Below the pieces are notes generated by a model. That model was given only the letters and a program-made list of their open reading frames with translations, searched no databases and was not told the origin of the DNA. 36,583 bases of DNA, taken from Bacteroidales bacterium. Its GTDB lineage: Bacteria; Bacteroidota; Bacteroidia; Bacteroidales; UBA10428. The stretch spans positions 1 to 36,583 of the forward strand of contig JAFGOR010000167.1 in the NCBI GenBank assembly GCA_016926375.1. Reading direction: 5' to 3'. The number at the start of each line of letters is the position of its first letter. Positions within the stretch are counted from its first letter, which is position 1. Below, one piece after another: positions 25,240-36,198 of the stretch. A program made the translations under genes and the position numbers.

Positions 25240-26085
25240 CTATTTCACAAGTTTCTTGAAATCGTTTTCCAGGAAGCCGTCCGGGTTTTTATCGTTGATC
25301 TTGTGGTAATCAAAGTAATAGAAGTTGGCATCCCCAGCCCCGATAATTACTTTATAGCTGCGGGCATCCAGCTTGGTTCCTTCGGGTCCAACCTTATGGA
25401 GGAATACAACTTCCGGATCACGGTTTTTAATTGCCTCTTCAATATCTTCAGGAGTAACGATTTCAAACTTATAAGGATATACCTTTTTGATTTTGGCTCC
25501 GGTATTCACTGAAGGAGCCAATTCCTCCTCAAGCAGGTACAGTGTTTTATCACGGATATCCTTGATATTGTCATTGTAATGTTTAAAAACATTGGCAGAA
25601 ACAATTTCGGGGTGGTCCTTAATTAATTTGGCATGGTTCTGAATAAACCGGACCAGTATGGCAAGCTTATAGGCGTACCTGTCTTCTTCCACATCAAAAT
25701 AGGCAAGCGGAACTGAAGCAATGTCAGGCATTTCATTCAGCCTGAAATAATCCCCACCAAGCGAAAGGTGCAGAAAACGATACGAAGCGTCCGTTTTGTC
25801 GGCTTCAAAGGTAACATGCGACATGTAAATGAAGGAATATTGAGCGTCCATGCGCTTCTCCTGAAATTCCTTATCGGTGATGAAGTCGAATTCGGTAATA
25901 TTCCATTCCTGTTGCATCACTCCCCTGATGATCTTATTGTACTCCATCAGCGGGTTATCCTCAAGCACTACCAGTGTTTTGGTGGAAAAGAAAGCAGCCA
26001 CATCTTCACGGGAGGGCACAGAAGTCTGTGCGTTCATCCACACAACCAGGCCGCACAGCATCATCGAAAAAATCAGTCGTTTCAT
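25240..26085 (-). CDS. Secreted protein of unknown function
   Basis: The 281-aa protein starts with a signal peptide (MKRLIFSMMLCGLVVWMNAQ). The mature part is mixed alpha/beta with no motif I recognise. Notable are TKTLVVLEDNPLMEYNKIIRG near the N-terminus and EVVFLHKVGPEGTK followed by YKVIIGAGDANFYYFDYHKI near the C-terminus. There are no lipobox and no further membrane helices. It follows the 26096-26800 gene by 10 nt, so the two are probably cotranscribed. I recall similar uncharacterised secreted proteins in Bacteroidales, but cannot name a family. Confidence 0.78.
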   Translation of the reverse strand: MKRLIFSMMLCGLVVWMNAQTSVPSREDVAAFFSTKTLVVLEDNPLMEYNKIIRGVMQQEWNITEFDFITDKEFQEKRMDAQYSFIYMSHVTFEADKTDASYRFLHLSLGGDYFRLNEMPDIASVPLAYFDVEEDRYAYKLAILVRFIQNHAKLIKDHPEIVSANVFKHYNDNIKDIRDKTLYLLEEELAPSVNTGAKIKKVYPYKFEIVTPEDIEEAIKNRDPEVVFLHKVGPEGTKLDARSYKVIIGAGDANFYYFDYHKINDKNPDGFLENDFKKLVK

Positions 26086-26095
26086 AGTTTATGTA

Positions 26096-26800
26096 TTAAA
26101 TTTCAGGAAAATATAGTGGATTTCGCTCATTGAATTTCCTGATATATAGAAATTTCAATTGTTTTTGCTTCTTCTTACTTAACCCGGCAAATTCATCGTG
26201 CAATTCCGGATCTGACATCAATAGTACTGCAACACTTTCTTCGCTGTAATCTAAAACATGACCTGTTTTGAAATCCAGCAGATACTGTTTCATTTCAACA
26301 GTTGCATTTGTTGAATTAGGTGAATAATAGGGATTGTAATAGGGCGAATAATTGTAGGGGTAACCATATCCGTAATAGGGGTTACCGGAATTGCGGTTGT
26401 ATGAAGTAAGACTGCCTACAAAATGGCAAATGCTGCCGATGATGGTTATCCTGAAATAGCTATCATTCAGATATATATACAACACCCCGTTTCTTGAAAA
26501 ACCCCAGATGTTCTTTGTTTGAATCTCTTGCTTAACGCCAATGTTATCAAATAGTTGTATCTTTTTTTCTTTCAGAACACGCTCAAAGAAATCTGGGTCA
26601 TCATACGGAACCGCTGTAATAATACTTGATTTGGGAATGGGATTGTTTTGTCTGACCTGATCAAAGTGTGTGAAAACGCCTTCCTTAAACTTAAATTCAG
26701 GAGCATATTTCACCCTATTCAGTGTGTCGCGCTGCTGTGCTTCTGCTGCCATAAAGACAACCAGAAAGATAAAAAACGCTGCAGCTTTCAGTGAACGCAT
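26096..26800 (-). CDS. Secreted protein with Tyr/Pro/Asn-rich segment, unknown function
   Basis: From the ATG at 26800 the protein is 234 aa with a standard signal peptide (MRSLKAAAFFIFLVVFMAAEAQ). The frame extends to an ATG at 26821, which would add seven residues; a TAnnTTTG element at 26833-26840 makes the shorter form more likely. The middle holds a low-complexity stretch rich in Tyr, Asn, Pro and Gly (PYYGYGYPYNYSPYYNPYY), flanked by ordered regions. The part before it (KNIWGFSRNGVLYIYLNDSYFRI) looks like beta strands. No catalytic motif is evident. It is probably the first gene of a pair with the downstream secreted protein. Confidence 0.72.
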   Translation of the reverse strand: MRSLKAAAFFIFLVVFMAAEAQQRDTLNRVKYAPEFKFKEGVFTHFDQVRQNNPIPKSSIITAVPYDDPDFFERVLKEKKIQLFDNIGVKQEIQTKNIWGFSRNGVLYIYLNDSYFRITIIGSICHFVGSLTSYNRNSGNPYYGYGYPYNYSPYYNPYYSPNSTNATVEMKQYLLDFKTGHVLDYSEESVAVLLMSDPELHDEFAGLSKKKQKQLKFLYIRKFNERNPLYFPEI

Positions 26801-26832
26801 AGGAAACATTTGTACCATCATTAACGTATTTA

Positions 26833-26840
26833 CAAAAATA
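26833..26840 (-). promoter_or_regulatory. Possible Bacteroidota -7 promoter element
   Basis: On the minus strand TATTTTTG fits TAnnTTTG. A start site about 7 nt downstream would leave almost no leader for the ATG at 26821 but about 26 nt for the ATG at 26800. No clear -33 element is visible. Confidence 0.3.
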
Positions 26841-27022
26841 GATTTATTTTCTCAACTCATGAACAGGATTATGCATCAAAAATAATTTTCAAAAATCGGG
26901 CCAATCAGTATAAAATTAAATAACGGTGAATTTATCCGGTTCATAATTGCATAAATAATTCTTATATTTAACCTTGAGATTAGGCTAATGGTGACCCAAC
27001 ACTTTAAATCGTATTAATTGTA

Positions 27023-28765
27023 ATGAATCCGCTTTATCATTTACTTGCCCGGCTAACCAAAAAGCTTGAGCAGCAAGCCGATCTGGATGTAGTAAATAAA
27101 TTGCTCATTACTTATTTCATTAACATCACCTGCATTCTGGTATTACTGGGATATGGTATTCTGTCGTATGTGGAAATGAGCCATTCCGTTGCGCTGTTTC
27201 TTTTTGCATCTTCCTTTGCTTTATTGCTGATCCTGGTTTATCAATATGTATTTAAAAAACTTCCGGTTACCAAGGTCTTGCTGACCTCGGTGATCATAGT
27301 GGTCATTTTCTTCCTGCTTTACACTGGTGGCAATTCAGGATTGGGATGCTATTGGATGCTGGTCTTTCCTGCCCTGGCCATTCCGCTTTTCGGCCTCAGT
27401 AAAGGCAATGTAATCTCCTTCTTGTTGTTTCTGGCAGTACTTGCTTTTTTTGTTTTCCAGGATCGCTTGCAGGTGCAGCAGGTATATTCCAGAGATTTGG
27501 TGATTCGGATACTGGGTATTTATGCCGCCATTCATCTGCTTGTTTACCTGAACGAATATGTAAAGCTTCATAATTTTACGGTTATGGAGAAATCCATTAT
27601 CGAATCGAAGAATGAAACCCGGCAGAAGGACGATTTTCTTTCCAAATTATCACACCAGATCAGAACACCCCTGAATAATCTCACTGTGGTTTCCAACCTG
27701 ATCAACAAGTCAAAGCTGGATGCCGAGCATCGTGATCTTTTCGAAACCATCATGGCTTCCACAATTAACCTGATAAATGTGGTTAATAACATTGTGAAGG
27801 TTTCAGAGGTAAAAATTGAAAAAGAACTCAGCAGTCAGGTTAATTTTGACCTGTACGCCTCCATTGACAACACATTGAAATTGTTCAGGGATCAGCACAA
27901 GGAAAGACTGGAAATGAACCTTCGTGTTTCACGGAACATTAAAACCCAGTACATTGGCGACCCAATCCGGATTAAGCAGATATTCCTGAACATCATAGAG
28001 AACATCATCAAAGCAAATCCCGAAGGCAAACTGGCTGTTGACATCGAGATCAACCTGCAGAGCGATTTTGAGCATGAATCTGAAATCAACTATGTGATTA
28101 AATGCCCGCAACTTCAGCTTGAATCGGATGACTACGGCAATTATTACAGCCGCCCGGGAGCTGATCAGATTAAAGAAGGATCTTACCAGCCAGACGACTA
28201 TTTCATTGACTTTACCATTGCAAAGAAAATTATCGACTACTATGGTGGTGAACTGAATATCGTTTCCACAGGTGAGCTGACTGTCCTCCAGTTTGGATTT
28301 ATCCTGAAAAAAGGCACTACGGGGACACAGAAATCAGAAACCGACAAAGACGTGACACAGCTTTTGCAATCGAAAAGTAAAGTTGATCTTAAAAATGCCA
28401 ACATCCTCCTGGTTGAGGACAACGCCATTAACCAAAAAATTATCATTCTGAGCCTGAAGAACCATGTAAAAAATATTGACATTGCCAACAATGGTAAAGA
28501 TGCCCTTGACAAATTTGGGACCACCAAGTATCATCTTATATTAATGGATATTCAAATGCCGGTAATCAATGGTATTGCCGCCACCAAAAAAATAAGGGAA
28601 CTTGAATCCTCATCCAACACGCAAACGCCAATAATTGCCATCACCGCCAACGCACTGTCAGGAGATAAAGAAGCATGCCTGGCGGCAGGCATGAATGATT
28701 ACATAAGCAAGCCTTTCCAGGTGGAGGTATTGGTAAATAAAATGAAAATGCTATTGGAATCGTAA
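27023..28765 (+). CDS. Hybrid histidine kinase-response regulator with degraded ATP-binding motifs
   Basis: The 580-aa protein has about six membrane helices at 28-177 as sensor, then a HisKA domain with H211 in LSHQIRTPLNN (usual form SHEIRTPLN). A HATPase-like domain follows at about 275-430, then a receiver domain at about 458-578. The receiver is intact: VEDN (D466), phospho-acceptor D509 in LILMDIQMP, T541 and K563 in ISKPF. The N box (IIENIIK, N327) is recognisable, but the G1 position reads CPQLQLESDDYGN and the G2 position YFIDFTIAKK, without the usual DxGxG and GxGLGL. ATP binding is therefore doubtful, and phosphatase or scaffold action is possible. No ligand can be inferred. It is divergent from the secreted pair and convergent with the SpoIIE sensor. 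Confidence 0.88.
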   Translation: MNPLYHLLARLTKKLEQQADLDVVNKLLITYFINITCILVLLGYGILSYVEMSHSVALFLFASSFALLLILVYQYVFKKLPVTKVLLTSVIIVVIFFLLYTGGNSGLGCYWMLVFPALAIPLFGLSKGNVISFLLFLAVLAFFVFQDRLQVQQVYSRDLVIRILGIYAAIHLLVYLNEYVKLHNFTVMEKSIIESKNETRQKDDFLSKLSHQIRTPLNNLTVVSNLINKSKLDAEHRDLFETIMASTINLINVVNNIVKVSEVKIEKELSSQVNFDLYASIDNTLKLFRDQHKERLEMNLRVSRNIKTQYIGDPIRIKQIFLNIIENIIKANPEGKLAVDIEINLQSDFEHESEINYVIKCPQLQLESDDYGNYYSRPGADQIKEGSYQPDDYFIDFTIAKKIIDYYGGELNIVSTGELTVLQFGFILKKGTTGTQKSETDKDVTQLLQSKSKVDLKNANILLVEDNAINQKIIILSLKNHVKNIDIANNGKDALDKFGTTKYHLILMDIQMPVINGIAATKKIRELESSSNTQTPIIAITANALSGDKEACLAAGMNDYISKPFQVEVLVNKMKMLLES

Positions 28766-28772
28766 GGCGATT

Positions 28773-31700
28773 TTAAAAATCGATTTTTATCCCAATCACC
28801 AGAATATCATCAACCTGCTCCTGATCTCCCCGCCATTCCACAACATTATTTTCAAGAATTTCATGTTGCTTTTCCATGGGCAACTGGTGCAAGTTAAGCA
28901 GCAGATGTCTGAATCGACGGTATTTGTATTTCTTTCCGTCAGGACCGCCAAACTGGTCAGCAAATCCGTCGGAGAATAAATAGACGATATCTCCTTTCTG
29001 AATGGGAATGATGTGGTTTTTAAAGGTCTGATCCTTGAAATTGGTTTCATCAAGACCAATGGCAAAACGGTCTCCCTTAACTTCAGTAATCTTGTTATCC
29101 CTGATAATATACAGGGGGTTAAATGCACCTGAAAATTCAACGATCATATCCTTTTTATCAATTGAACAAAATGCAACGTCCATTCCGTCACGAAGAACTA
29201 CGTTGTCAATATCCCTGAAAATCTCATGAAAATCCTCGTTCAACCGGTTAAGAATATCTGAAGGCCGGGAAAGCCCTTCGATGTTGGTTATCTTTCTGAA
29301 TAGTTCAAAACCAATAATCGACATGAAAGCGCCGGGCACTCCATGCCCGGTACAATCCACTGCAGCAATGAAGATCTTGTCGCCCAGCTTGTTTACCCAG
29401 TAAAAATCGCCACTAACAATGTCTTTAGGCATAAACAGAATAAAAGACGAAGGAAAGATTGATTTGAAAAGCTTCAGTGGCGGCAGCATTGCCGTTTGTA
29501 TGCGCTTGGCGTAATTGATACTATCGGTAATACTTTTATTCTTCAAAGTCAGCTCCTCTTTTTGCAGCATGATCTGCCTGGCAAACATTTCGCGCTCCCT
29601 GTTTTCACGGCTCAGGTTAAAGAACTGACGTATCCAGAAACGCATAAACAGAAAAACAAAGAAGGAGCCAACCAGTAATAAGAGCACCAGTCCGACTTTA
29701 GATCTCCAGTAGGGCGCTTCAACAACAATCACCACCGATGTACCGGCAGTATTCCATACCTTATCTTGATTTGAACCGGTAACCCTGAAAAGGTGTTTGC
29801 CCGGCGGCAAACGATCGATGATTACCTGGTTCTGCCTTCCCAGGTTGATCCATACTGCATCTTTACCTGCTTTTCCAAAGCTGTAGCGAAAATGATTCCA
29901 TTCAGGTCTTGAAAAATCGAGCACAGCAAAATCAATCTGAAGTGGTTTCCGGCTCCAGGGAAGGTAAATGGTATCGGGCACCTGATAATACAAATCTTCT
30001 TTTGTAGGATCATTGTCCAATAACCTGATACCTGTAATCACCACTTTCTGAACAGTATGTGCCGGATCCTGCTGATTGGCCTTCACAACAGACAAACCAA
30101 CCGGACCGGTGATGAATATCCTTCCTTCAGCTCCGCACCTGATTTCCGTGTAGGTATCGTTCAGCAGGCCTTCTTTTTGATCGTAATTTTTTATCGTATT
30201 GTCGGCTTTGATGTAATGGTATAAATCGGTTTCATTGGTGAACCACAAATTGCCATAGGTGTCAATATCCAGAATGCCGAACGCCGAATTCATGAGCCCG
30301 GGCACGCTGAGGGATGTGAACTCACGGGAAGCAGCATCAAATCTGAATATGCCCCCCGAAGTACCCAGCCAGAAAACATTGGATTTTTCAGGAACCAGGG
30401 CATAAACTGCCTTGTGCTCCGTATTCATCAGGCTAACATCATAGGGTGTGTATTTGCTGACGTTGCCTTTAACCGGGTTGTAATAAAGCAGGCTGTTATC
30501 TGTGCCCAGCCAAATATTTCTGAACGGATCCTGAATGATGCTATATACCTTGCCAATTTGTACCTGCTGGCTGTTGTAGTTAAAAACGGACTTTGATACA
30601 TGGTATGATGAGTCCAATTTGATTTGTTGGATACCCTCTGAAGTGCCCAGCCAAATCTGGCTGGTGCCATCATAAAAAATGCAGTTCAGCTGAACCTGCT
30701 TAAAAAGTTCCTCATTAATGAATGAATACAGGTCTTTCAGACTTTTCCTCCGGTTATCCTTAATATCAAACACTTCAACACCATGATGCGTAAGTATGAA
30801 ATACAGGTTGGGTTTGAAGGGAAAGAATTTCACTACATTGCTTCCGTCAAGAGTATTAAAGCGACTGATTTTCATTGTGTTTTCGTCAACAATGGCAAAA
30901 CCTGCATCATAAAAGCCCAGGAAAAATTTGCCCCCGGGTCCCTGAAGACTTGAAAGGATCCGGCTGTTTTCACGGTAAACTCCAAAGCTTTCTATGGGGT
31001 AGTTCTGAACTGCAAGGGAGGATTTCCTGATTTTCAGAATGCCTTCCGTTGACCCTCCCCAGATGATACCTGCGGAATCAACAGCAACACTATGTATTTT
31101 ATTAAGGTCTGTCTGGTATATTCGTGTGAACAATTGATCTGCCGCATTAAACCTATAGATGCCCGAACTGGTTGCCAGAATTAAAATCCCATTTTCAGCA
31201 CTGGCGATGGAATGAATCTCATTCAGGGAAGACAGGGCGCGGGGACCTCCGGGAAAGAACGATGAAAATGCAAAATCCACAGGGTCAACCCGGTTCAGTC
31301 CGTTACGGGTACCAATCCAGATACCATTGTCTGTGTCAATATAAAGGCAGTTTACGTGGTTATTGCTGAGCAATCCCTGTGAATCCCGGCTGACGAGCTC
31401 CCTGAATACGCCCTGTTCCGGGTCAAAGAGCAAAAGCCCCCCGGTTGTTCCTATCCATAAATTTCCATTGGCATCTGCCACAAGGCATGTAGGTAAAGTA
31501 CCCTGTAGCAGCAAATCACCGGGGAAAGAATAGGTTTTCTCGGAAAAATCCGAAGACAACCCTGTAAGTGTTTTGTCGGTCAGAAGCCACACACTGCCAT
31601 TTGGCGCAGCGCACAAATCAATTAAATCCGATTCAATGCTAAACGGATCATCAAAGGAAGAAACCGGTATTTTTGTAATCATCCCGGTTTTATAATCGTA

Positions 31701-32021
31701 ACGGTTAATACCGGCCTGGTTAAGTATCCACAAATTACCTACTGCATCCACCTTCACACTGCGAATGTGCTGATAGCCGAAAGGTTCATTGTTTTCGGCA
31801 GATGTAAAAAATTTTCTGAAGCGATAGCCATCAAACCGGTTCAGTCCGTATGCAGTTCCTGCCCATAAATAGCCATACCGGTCAACTGTTAGGGTGTTCA
31901 CATGCCTTGACGACAAGCCGTTTTCAATGGAAATTACTTCCGGTTCAAGATAATCCTGCGCATATAACGGACTGTATATTAATGCAATGATTATTATTAT
32001 ATAGCAACGGCTCAACCGCAT
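28773..32021 (-). CDS. Two-component-regulator-like propeller sensor with SpoIIE/PP2C phosphatase output
   Basis: The 1082-aa protein has a signal peptide (1-22) and a long series of Reg_prop repeats to about residue 650, with hallmarks such as GYLWAGTAYGLNRFDGYRF, GNLWIGTTGGLLLFD and GIWIGTRNGLNRVDP. A Y_Y_Y-type beta domain (about 685-765), a membrane helix (about 776-794) and a short coiled coil (about 800-840) follow. The SpoIIE/PP2C phosphatase domain covers about 840-1082, with metal-binding acids D872 (SGDFYW), D889 (VDCTGHGVPGAFMS), D1018 (FSDGFADQFGG) and D1071-D1072 (VDDILV). All are present, so activity is expected. The periplasmic propeller probably senses a ligand and controls a serine-phosphorylated target inside the cell, perhaps an anti-sigma-factor antagonist; none is encoded here. 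Confidence 0.93.
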   Translation of the reverse strand: MRLSRCYIIIIIALIYSPLYAQDYLEPEVISIENGLSSRHVNTLTVDRYGYLWAGTAYGLNRFDGYRFRKFFTSAENNEPFGYQHIRSVKVDAVGNLWILNQAGINRYDYKTGMITKIPVSSFDDPFSIESDLIDLCAAPNGSVWLLTDKTLTGLSSDFSEKTYSFPGDLLLQGTLPTCLVADANGNLWIGTTGGLLLFDPEQGVFRELVSRDSQGLLSNNHVNCLYIDTDNGIWIGTRNGLNRVDPVDFAFSSFFPGGPRALSSLNEIHSIASAENGILILATSSGIYRFNAADQLFTRIYQTDLNKIHSVAVDSAGIIWGGSTEGILKIRKSSLAVQNYPIESFGVYRENSRILSSLQGPGGKFFLGFYDAGFAIVDENTMKISRFNTLDGSNVVKFFPFKPNLYFILTHHGVEVFDIKDNRRKSLKDLYSFINEELFKQVQLNCIFYDGTSQIWLGTSEGIQQIKLDSSYHVSKSVFNYNSQQVQIGKVYSIIQDPFRNIWLGTDNSLLYYNPVKGNVSKYTPYDVSLMNTEHKAVYALVPEKSNVFWLGTSGGIFRFDAASREFTSLSVPGLMNSAFGILDIDTYGNLWFTNETDLYHYIKADNTIKNYDQKEGLLNDTYTEIRCGAEGRIFITGPVGLSVVKANQQDPAHTVQKVVITGIRLLDNDPTKEDLYYQVPDTIYLPWSRKPLQIDFAVLDFSRPEWNHFRYSFGKAGKDAVWINLGRQNQVIIDRLPPGKHLFRVTGSNQDKVWNTAGTSVVIVVEAPYWRSKVGLVLLLLVGSFFVFLFMRFWIRQFFNLSRENREREMFARQIMLQKEELTLKNKSITDSINYAKRIQTAMLPPLKLFKSIFPSSFILFMPKDIVSGDFYWVNKLGDKIFIAAVDCTGHGVPGAFMSIIGFELFRKITNIEGLSRPSDILNRLNEDFHEIFRDIDNVVLRDGMDVAFCSIDKKDMIVEFSGAFNPLYIIRDNKITEVKGDRFAIGLDETNFKDQTFKNHIIPIQKGDIVYLFSDGFADQFGGPDGKKYKYRRFRHLLLNLHQLPMEKQHEILENNVVEWRGDQEQVDDILVIGIKIDF

Positions 32022-32069
32022 CAGTCCATTTATTTAAACTCCTTAAAGTAGCTAATTTATTCAATAATA

Positions 32070-32077
32070 CAAAACTA
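32070..32077 (-). promoter_or_regulatory. Possible Bacteroidota -7 promoter element
   Basis: On the minus strand TAGTTTTG matches TAnnTTTG and stands about 48 nt upstream of the ATG at 32021 of the propeller-SpoIIE gene, downstream of the eno terminator. No clear -33 element is seen. Confidence 0.4.
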
Positions 32078-32116
32078 AAAAAACAGGAGTTGAAATAAGC
32101 CGGAAGCCGCATATAC

Positions 32117-32156
32117 CGCAAAATAAAAAAGCTGCCTGAAACATTTCAGGCAGCTT
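32117..32156 (-). terminator. Intrinsic terminator after eno
   Basis: On the minus strand AAGCTGCCTGAA pairs with TTCAGGCAGCTT in a 12-bp perfect stem with a 4-nt loop, followed by TTTTTTATTTT. It lies 40 nt past the eno stop and closes the ribosomal protein-rpoA-eno unit. It also separates that unit from the SpoIIE gene. Confidence 0.9.
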
Positions 32157-32195
32157 GTTAGGTATGTGTACCGGGATGATACTAAATCACACCCC

Positions 32196-33512
<1,317 letters not shown>

Positions 33513-34094
33513 TTATTCTTTGTTTTCCGAATCTGCAGATTCCTGGTCAGCTTCCTTTTCTGCTTTTTCAGCTTTTGGAGCTGCTTTGGATGCAGTTTTC
33601 CTTGGTTTTGCCTGCTTTTCAGTTCCAGTATCAGCTTCTGCTTCTGCTGATCCGGCTTCGCCCTTCTTCTTTGAACCACGACGACTGCGGCGTGCAGTTT
33701 TGCTTTCTGCTGCAGTGGCAGCACCAAGCATAGCCTCGTTAAAGTCAACCAGCTCAATATAGCACATATCAGCAGCATCACCTGCCCTTGTGCCAATTTT
33801 CAGAATGCGTGTGTATCCGCCCGGCCTATCGGTAATCTTGGGGGAAACTTCTCTGAAAAGAGCAGTAACAGCATCCTTATCCTGCAAATAAGAAAAAGCA
33901 AGCCTGCGTGAGCTGGTGCTGTCTTCTTTGGATTTGGTCAGGATGGGTTCAATAAATCCGCGTAAAACTTTCGCTTTAGCAGTAGTGGTTTTGATGCGCT
34001 TGTGCAATATCAGTGAAGAAGCCATGTTTGAAAGCATGGCCTTACGGTGAGCGCTTTTTCGTCCTAAATTGTTATTCGCGTTATTATGTCGCAT
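33513..34094 (-). CDS. rplQ: Ribosomal protein L17 with long charged C-terminal extension
   Basis: Residues 1-122 are a normal L17 ([57 protein letters not shown]), which lies near the peptide exit site of the 50S subunit. About 70 further residues follow, rich in Ala, Lys, Glu and Arg and likely disordered ([19 protein letters not shown] onward). E. coli L17 is about 127 aa. Extensions of this kind are, as I recall, usual in Bacteroidota. The gene follows rpoA by 48 nt. Confidence 0.95.
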   Translation of the reverse strand: MRHNNANNNLGRKSAHRKAMLSNMASSLILHKRIKTTTAKAKVLRGFIEPILTKSKEDSTSSRRLAFSYLQDKDAVTALFREVSPKITDRPGGYTRILKIGTRAGDAADMCYIELVDFNEAMLGAATAAESKTARRSRRGSKKKGEAGSAEAEADTGTEKQAKPRKTASKAAPKAEKAEKEADQESADSENKE

Positions 34095-34142
34095 GGTAAT
34101 CCGTAATTAATCAATGGAATATCTCGGTTTTCAGTAATTCAA

Positions 34143-35135
34143 CTAGTCCTTGTCAAGTTTGTACTTCACTATGTCCATGCCAAAAGACAGGTTCATGGTT
34201 TCCAGCAGCTCATCGAGCTCTGTGAGTGACTTCTTGCCAAAGTTTCTGAATTTCAGTAAGTCATTTTTGTTGAATTTCACAAGGTCACCCAGGGTTTCCA
34301 CCTCAGCAGCTTTCAGGCAGTTCAATGCCCTTACTGAAAGATCCAGGTCAACCAGTTTGGTTTTCAACAATTGTCTCATATGAAGCACTTCCTCGTCAAA
34401 TTCCTCATTAGCAGCTCTTTCTTCGGAGTCGAGTGTGATTTTCTCGTCAGAGAACAGCATGAAATGGTATATCAGAATCTTGGCAGCTTCCTTCAGTGCC
34501 TCCTTGGGATGAATGGATCCATCGGTCTGGATTTCCACCAGCAGCTTTTCATAGTCGGTTTTCTGCTCCACCCTGTAATTCTCAACTGCAAATTTCACAT
34601 TTTTGATGGGAGTGAAAATAGAGTCGATGGCAATCAGGCCAAACTCAGCATCAAAGGGTTTGTTTTCATCAGCCGGAACATAACCTCTCCCCTTGTTGAT
34701 ATGAAGCTCCATATGAAGTTCCACATCTTTTTCCATGTGGCAGATAACCAGTTCCGGGTTCAACACCTCAAAGTTATTGAGGAACCTGTTCAGGTCACCT
34801 GCTTTCAAGACAGTTTGGTCCGACAGGGTTACCACTATTTTCTCATCGTTCACATCATCAACCAGTTTTTTGAACCGGATTTGCTTCAGGTTGAGGATGA
34901 TCTCAACCACATCTTCGATGACGCCGGTGATAGAGGCAAATTCATGTTCAACCCCGTCAATTTTGATAGCTGTTATTGCATGACCCTCGAGTGATGATAA
35001 AAGAATCCTGCGCAGGGCATTACCAATGGTAATTCCATAACCAGGTTCCAACGGACGAAATTCGAATTTTCCGAACCGGTCGTCCGATTCAATCATGATC
35101 ACCTTATCGGGCTTCTGAAAAGCTAATATGGCCAT
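34143..35135 (-). CDS. rpoA: DNA-directed RNA polymerase subunit alpha
   Basis: The 330-aa protein has the N-terminal dimerisation/assembly domain ([54 protein letters not shown]) and the C-terminal domain at about 255-325 ([40 protein letters not shown]) that touches upstream promoter DNA and activators. Length and both domains are normal. It lies 15 nt after rpsD, in the usual rpsM-rpsK-rpsD-rpoA-rplQ order. Confidence 0.98.
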   Translation of the reverse strand: MAILAFQKPDKVIMIESDDRFGKFEFRPLEPGYGITIGNALRRILLSSLEGHAITAIKIDGVEHEFASITGVIEDVVEIILNLKQIRFKKLVDDVNDEKIVVTLSDQTVLKAGDLNRFLNNFEVLNPELVICHMEKDVELHMELHINKGRGYVPADENKPFDAEFGLIAIDSIFTPIKNVKFAVENYRVEQKTDYEKLLVEIQTDGSIHPKEALKEAAKILIYHFMLFSDEKITLDSEERAANEEFDEEVLHMRQLLKTKLVDLDLSVRALNCLKAAEVETLGDLVKFNKNDLLKFRNFGKKSLTELDELLETMNLSFGMDIVKYKLDKD

Positions 35136-35150
35136 AGGTTTAATATAAAA

Positions 35151-35756
35151 TTATTTTGAATACAATTCAACGATCAACTGTTCCTTGATGGTTTCAGGTA
35201 TCTGATCACGCTCGGGGCGGTTAATCAGTTTTCCGGAGAAAGCTGATGCGTCCCATTCCAGCCATGAAACATTTAACCTTCTTGAGCTCAGTGAATTCTG
35301 AATAACCTCAAGAGATTTTGATTTCTCACGAACACCAACAATATCGCCAGGTCTTAAGGAAAAGGAGGGAATATTAACAACCTGACCGTTTACAGTAATA
35401 TGGCGGTGACTGACAAGCTGACGCGCTCCTGAACGTGACGGGGAGATACCCAGTCTGAAAACAACGTTATCAAGCCGTGACTCAAGAAGCTGAAGCAATA
35501 CTTCGCCGGTAACTCCTTTACTGCGTTGAGCTTTGTCAAACAAATTGGCAAATTGTTTTTCAAGAACACCATAAGTGTATTTTGCTTTTTGTTTCTCTCT
35601 CAGCTGAACTCCATACTCGGAGGATTTTTTGCGTTTTTTGTTCACGCCATGCTGTCCGGGAGGATAATTCTTCTTGTCATAACTTTTATCCGGCCCGAAA
35701 ATCGGGTCGCCGAACTTTCTGGCTATTCTTGTTTTTGGTCCAATATATCTTGCCAT
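35151..35756 (-). CDS. rpsD: Ribosomal protein S4
   Basis: The 201-aa protein matches S4 of the zinc-free type: it opens [17 protein letters not shown] with no N-terminal Cys cluster, has [21 protein letters not shown], and an S4 RNA-binding domain ([41 protein letters not shown]). S4 starts 30S assembly by binding 16S rRNA. It follows rpsK by 43 nt. Confidence 0.98.
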   Translation of the reverse strand: MARYIGPKTRIARKFGDPIFGPDKSYDKKNYPPGQHGVNKKRKKSSEYGVQLREKQKAKYTYGVLEKQFANLFDKAQRSKGVTGEVLLQLLESRLDNVVFRLGISPSRSGARQLVSHRHITVNGQVVNIPSFSLRPGDIVGVREKSKSLEVIQNSLSSRRLNVSWLEWDASAFSGKLINRPERDQIPETIKEQLIVELYSK

Positions 35757-35799
35757 TTCTGATGTAAATTATTTAATCTCAATAAATATTCCGCTCTAA

Positions 35800-36189
35800 T
35801 TATACCCTTCTTCTTCCGGGTGCTCTGCAACCGTTATGGGGAAGAGGAGTAACGTCAACTATTTCAGTAACCTCAATACCTGCGGTATGGATGGTACGGA
35901 TAGCTGATTCCCTTCCTGCTCCGGGACCCTTTACAAAAGCCTTTACTTTACGAAGACCCTGATCGAAAGCAGCTTTGGCACAATCAGCGGCAGCAACCTG
36001 GGCGGCATAAGGCGTGTTCTTTTTTGAACCTTTGAATCCCATTTTACCGGCTGATGCCCATGAGATTACCTGGCCCTGACTGTTGGTCAGCGAAATAATA
36101 ATATTATTGAACGAGGCATGTACGTGTGCCTGACCAACCGGATCGACCTTTACAACCTTCTTTTTAGTGGTTCCAACTTTTTTTGCCAT
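35800..36189 (-). CDS. rpsK: Ribosomal protein S11
   Basis: The 129-aa protein has the full S11 pattern: [40 protein letters not shown], and the C-terminal [20 protein letters not shown] with RRRV end. It forms part of the 30S platform. It lies 9 nt after rpsM. Confidence 0.98.
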   Translation of the reverse strand: MAKKVGTTKKKVVKVDPVGQAHVHASFNNIIISLTNSQGQVISWASAGKMGFKGSKKNTPYAAQVAAADCAKAAFDQGLRKVKAFVKGPGAGRESAIRTIHTAGIEVTEIVDVTPLPHNGCRAPGRRRV

Positions 36190-36198
36190 AATTATTCC

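Noticed and set aside
28776-28791. Palindrome AAAAATCGATTTTT as a bidirectional terminator
   Set aside because: It is AT-only apart from a central CG, overlaps the final codons of the SpoIIE gene and would form a weak stem without a loop.
34371-34994. 207-codon open frame on the plus strand
   Set aside because: It lies wholly antisense to rpoA, whose product is unmistakable; the translation shows no domain or signal and looks like a shadow frame.
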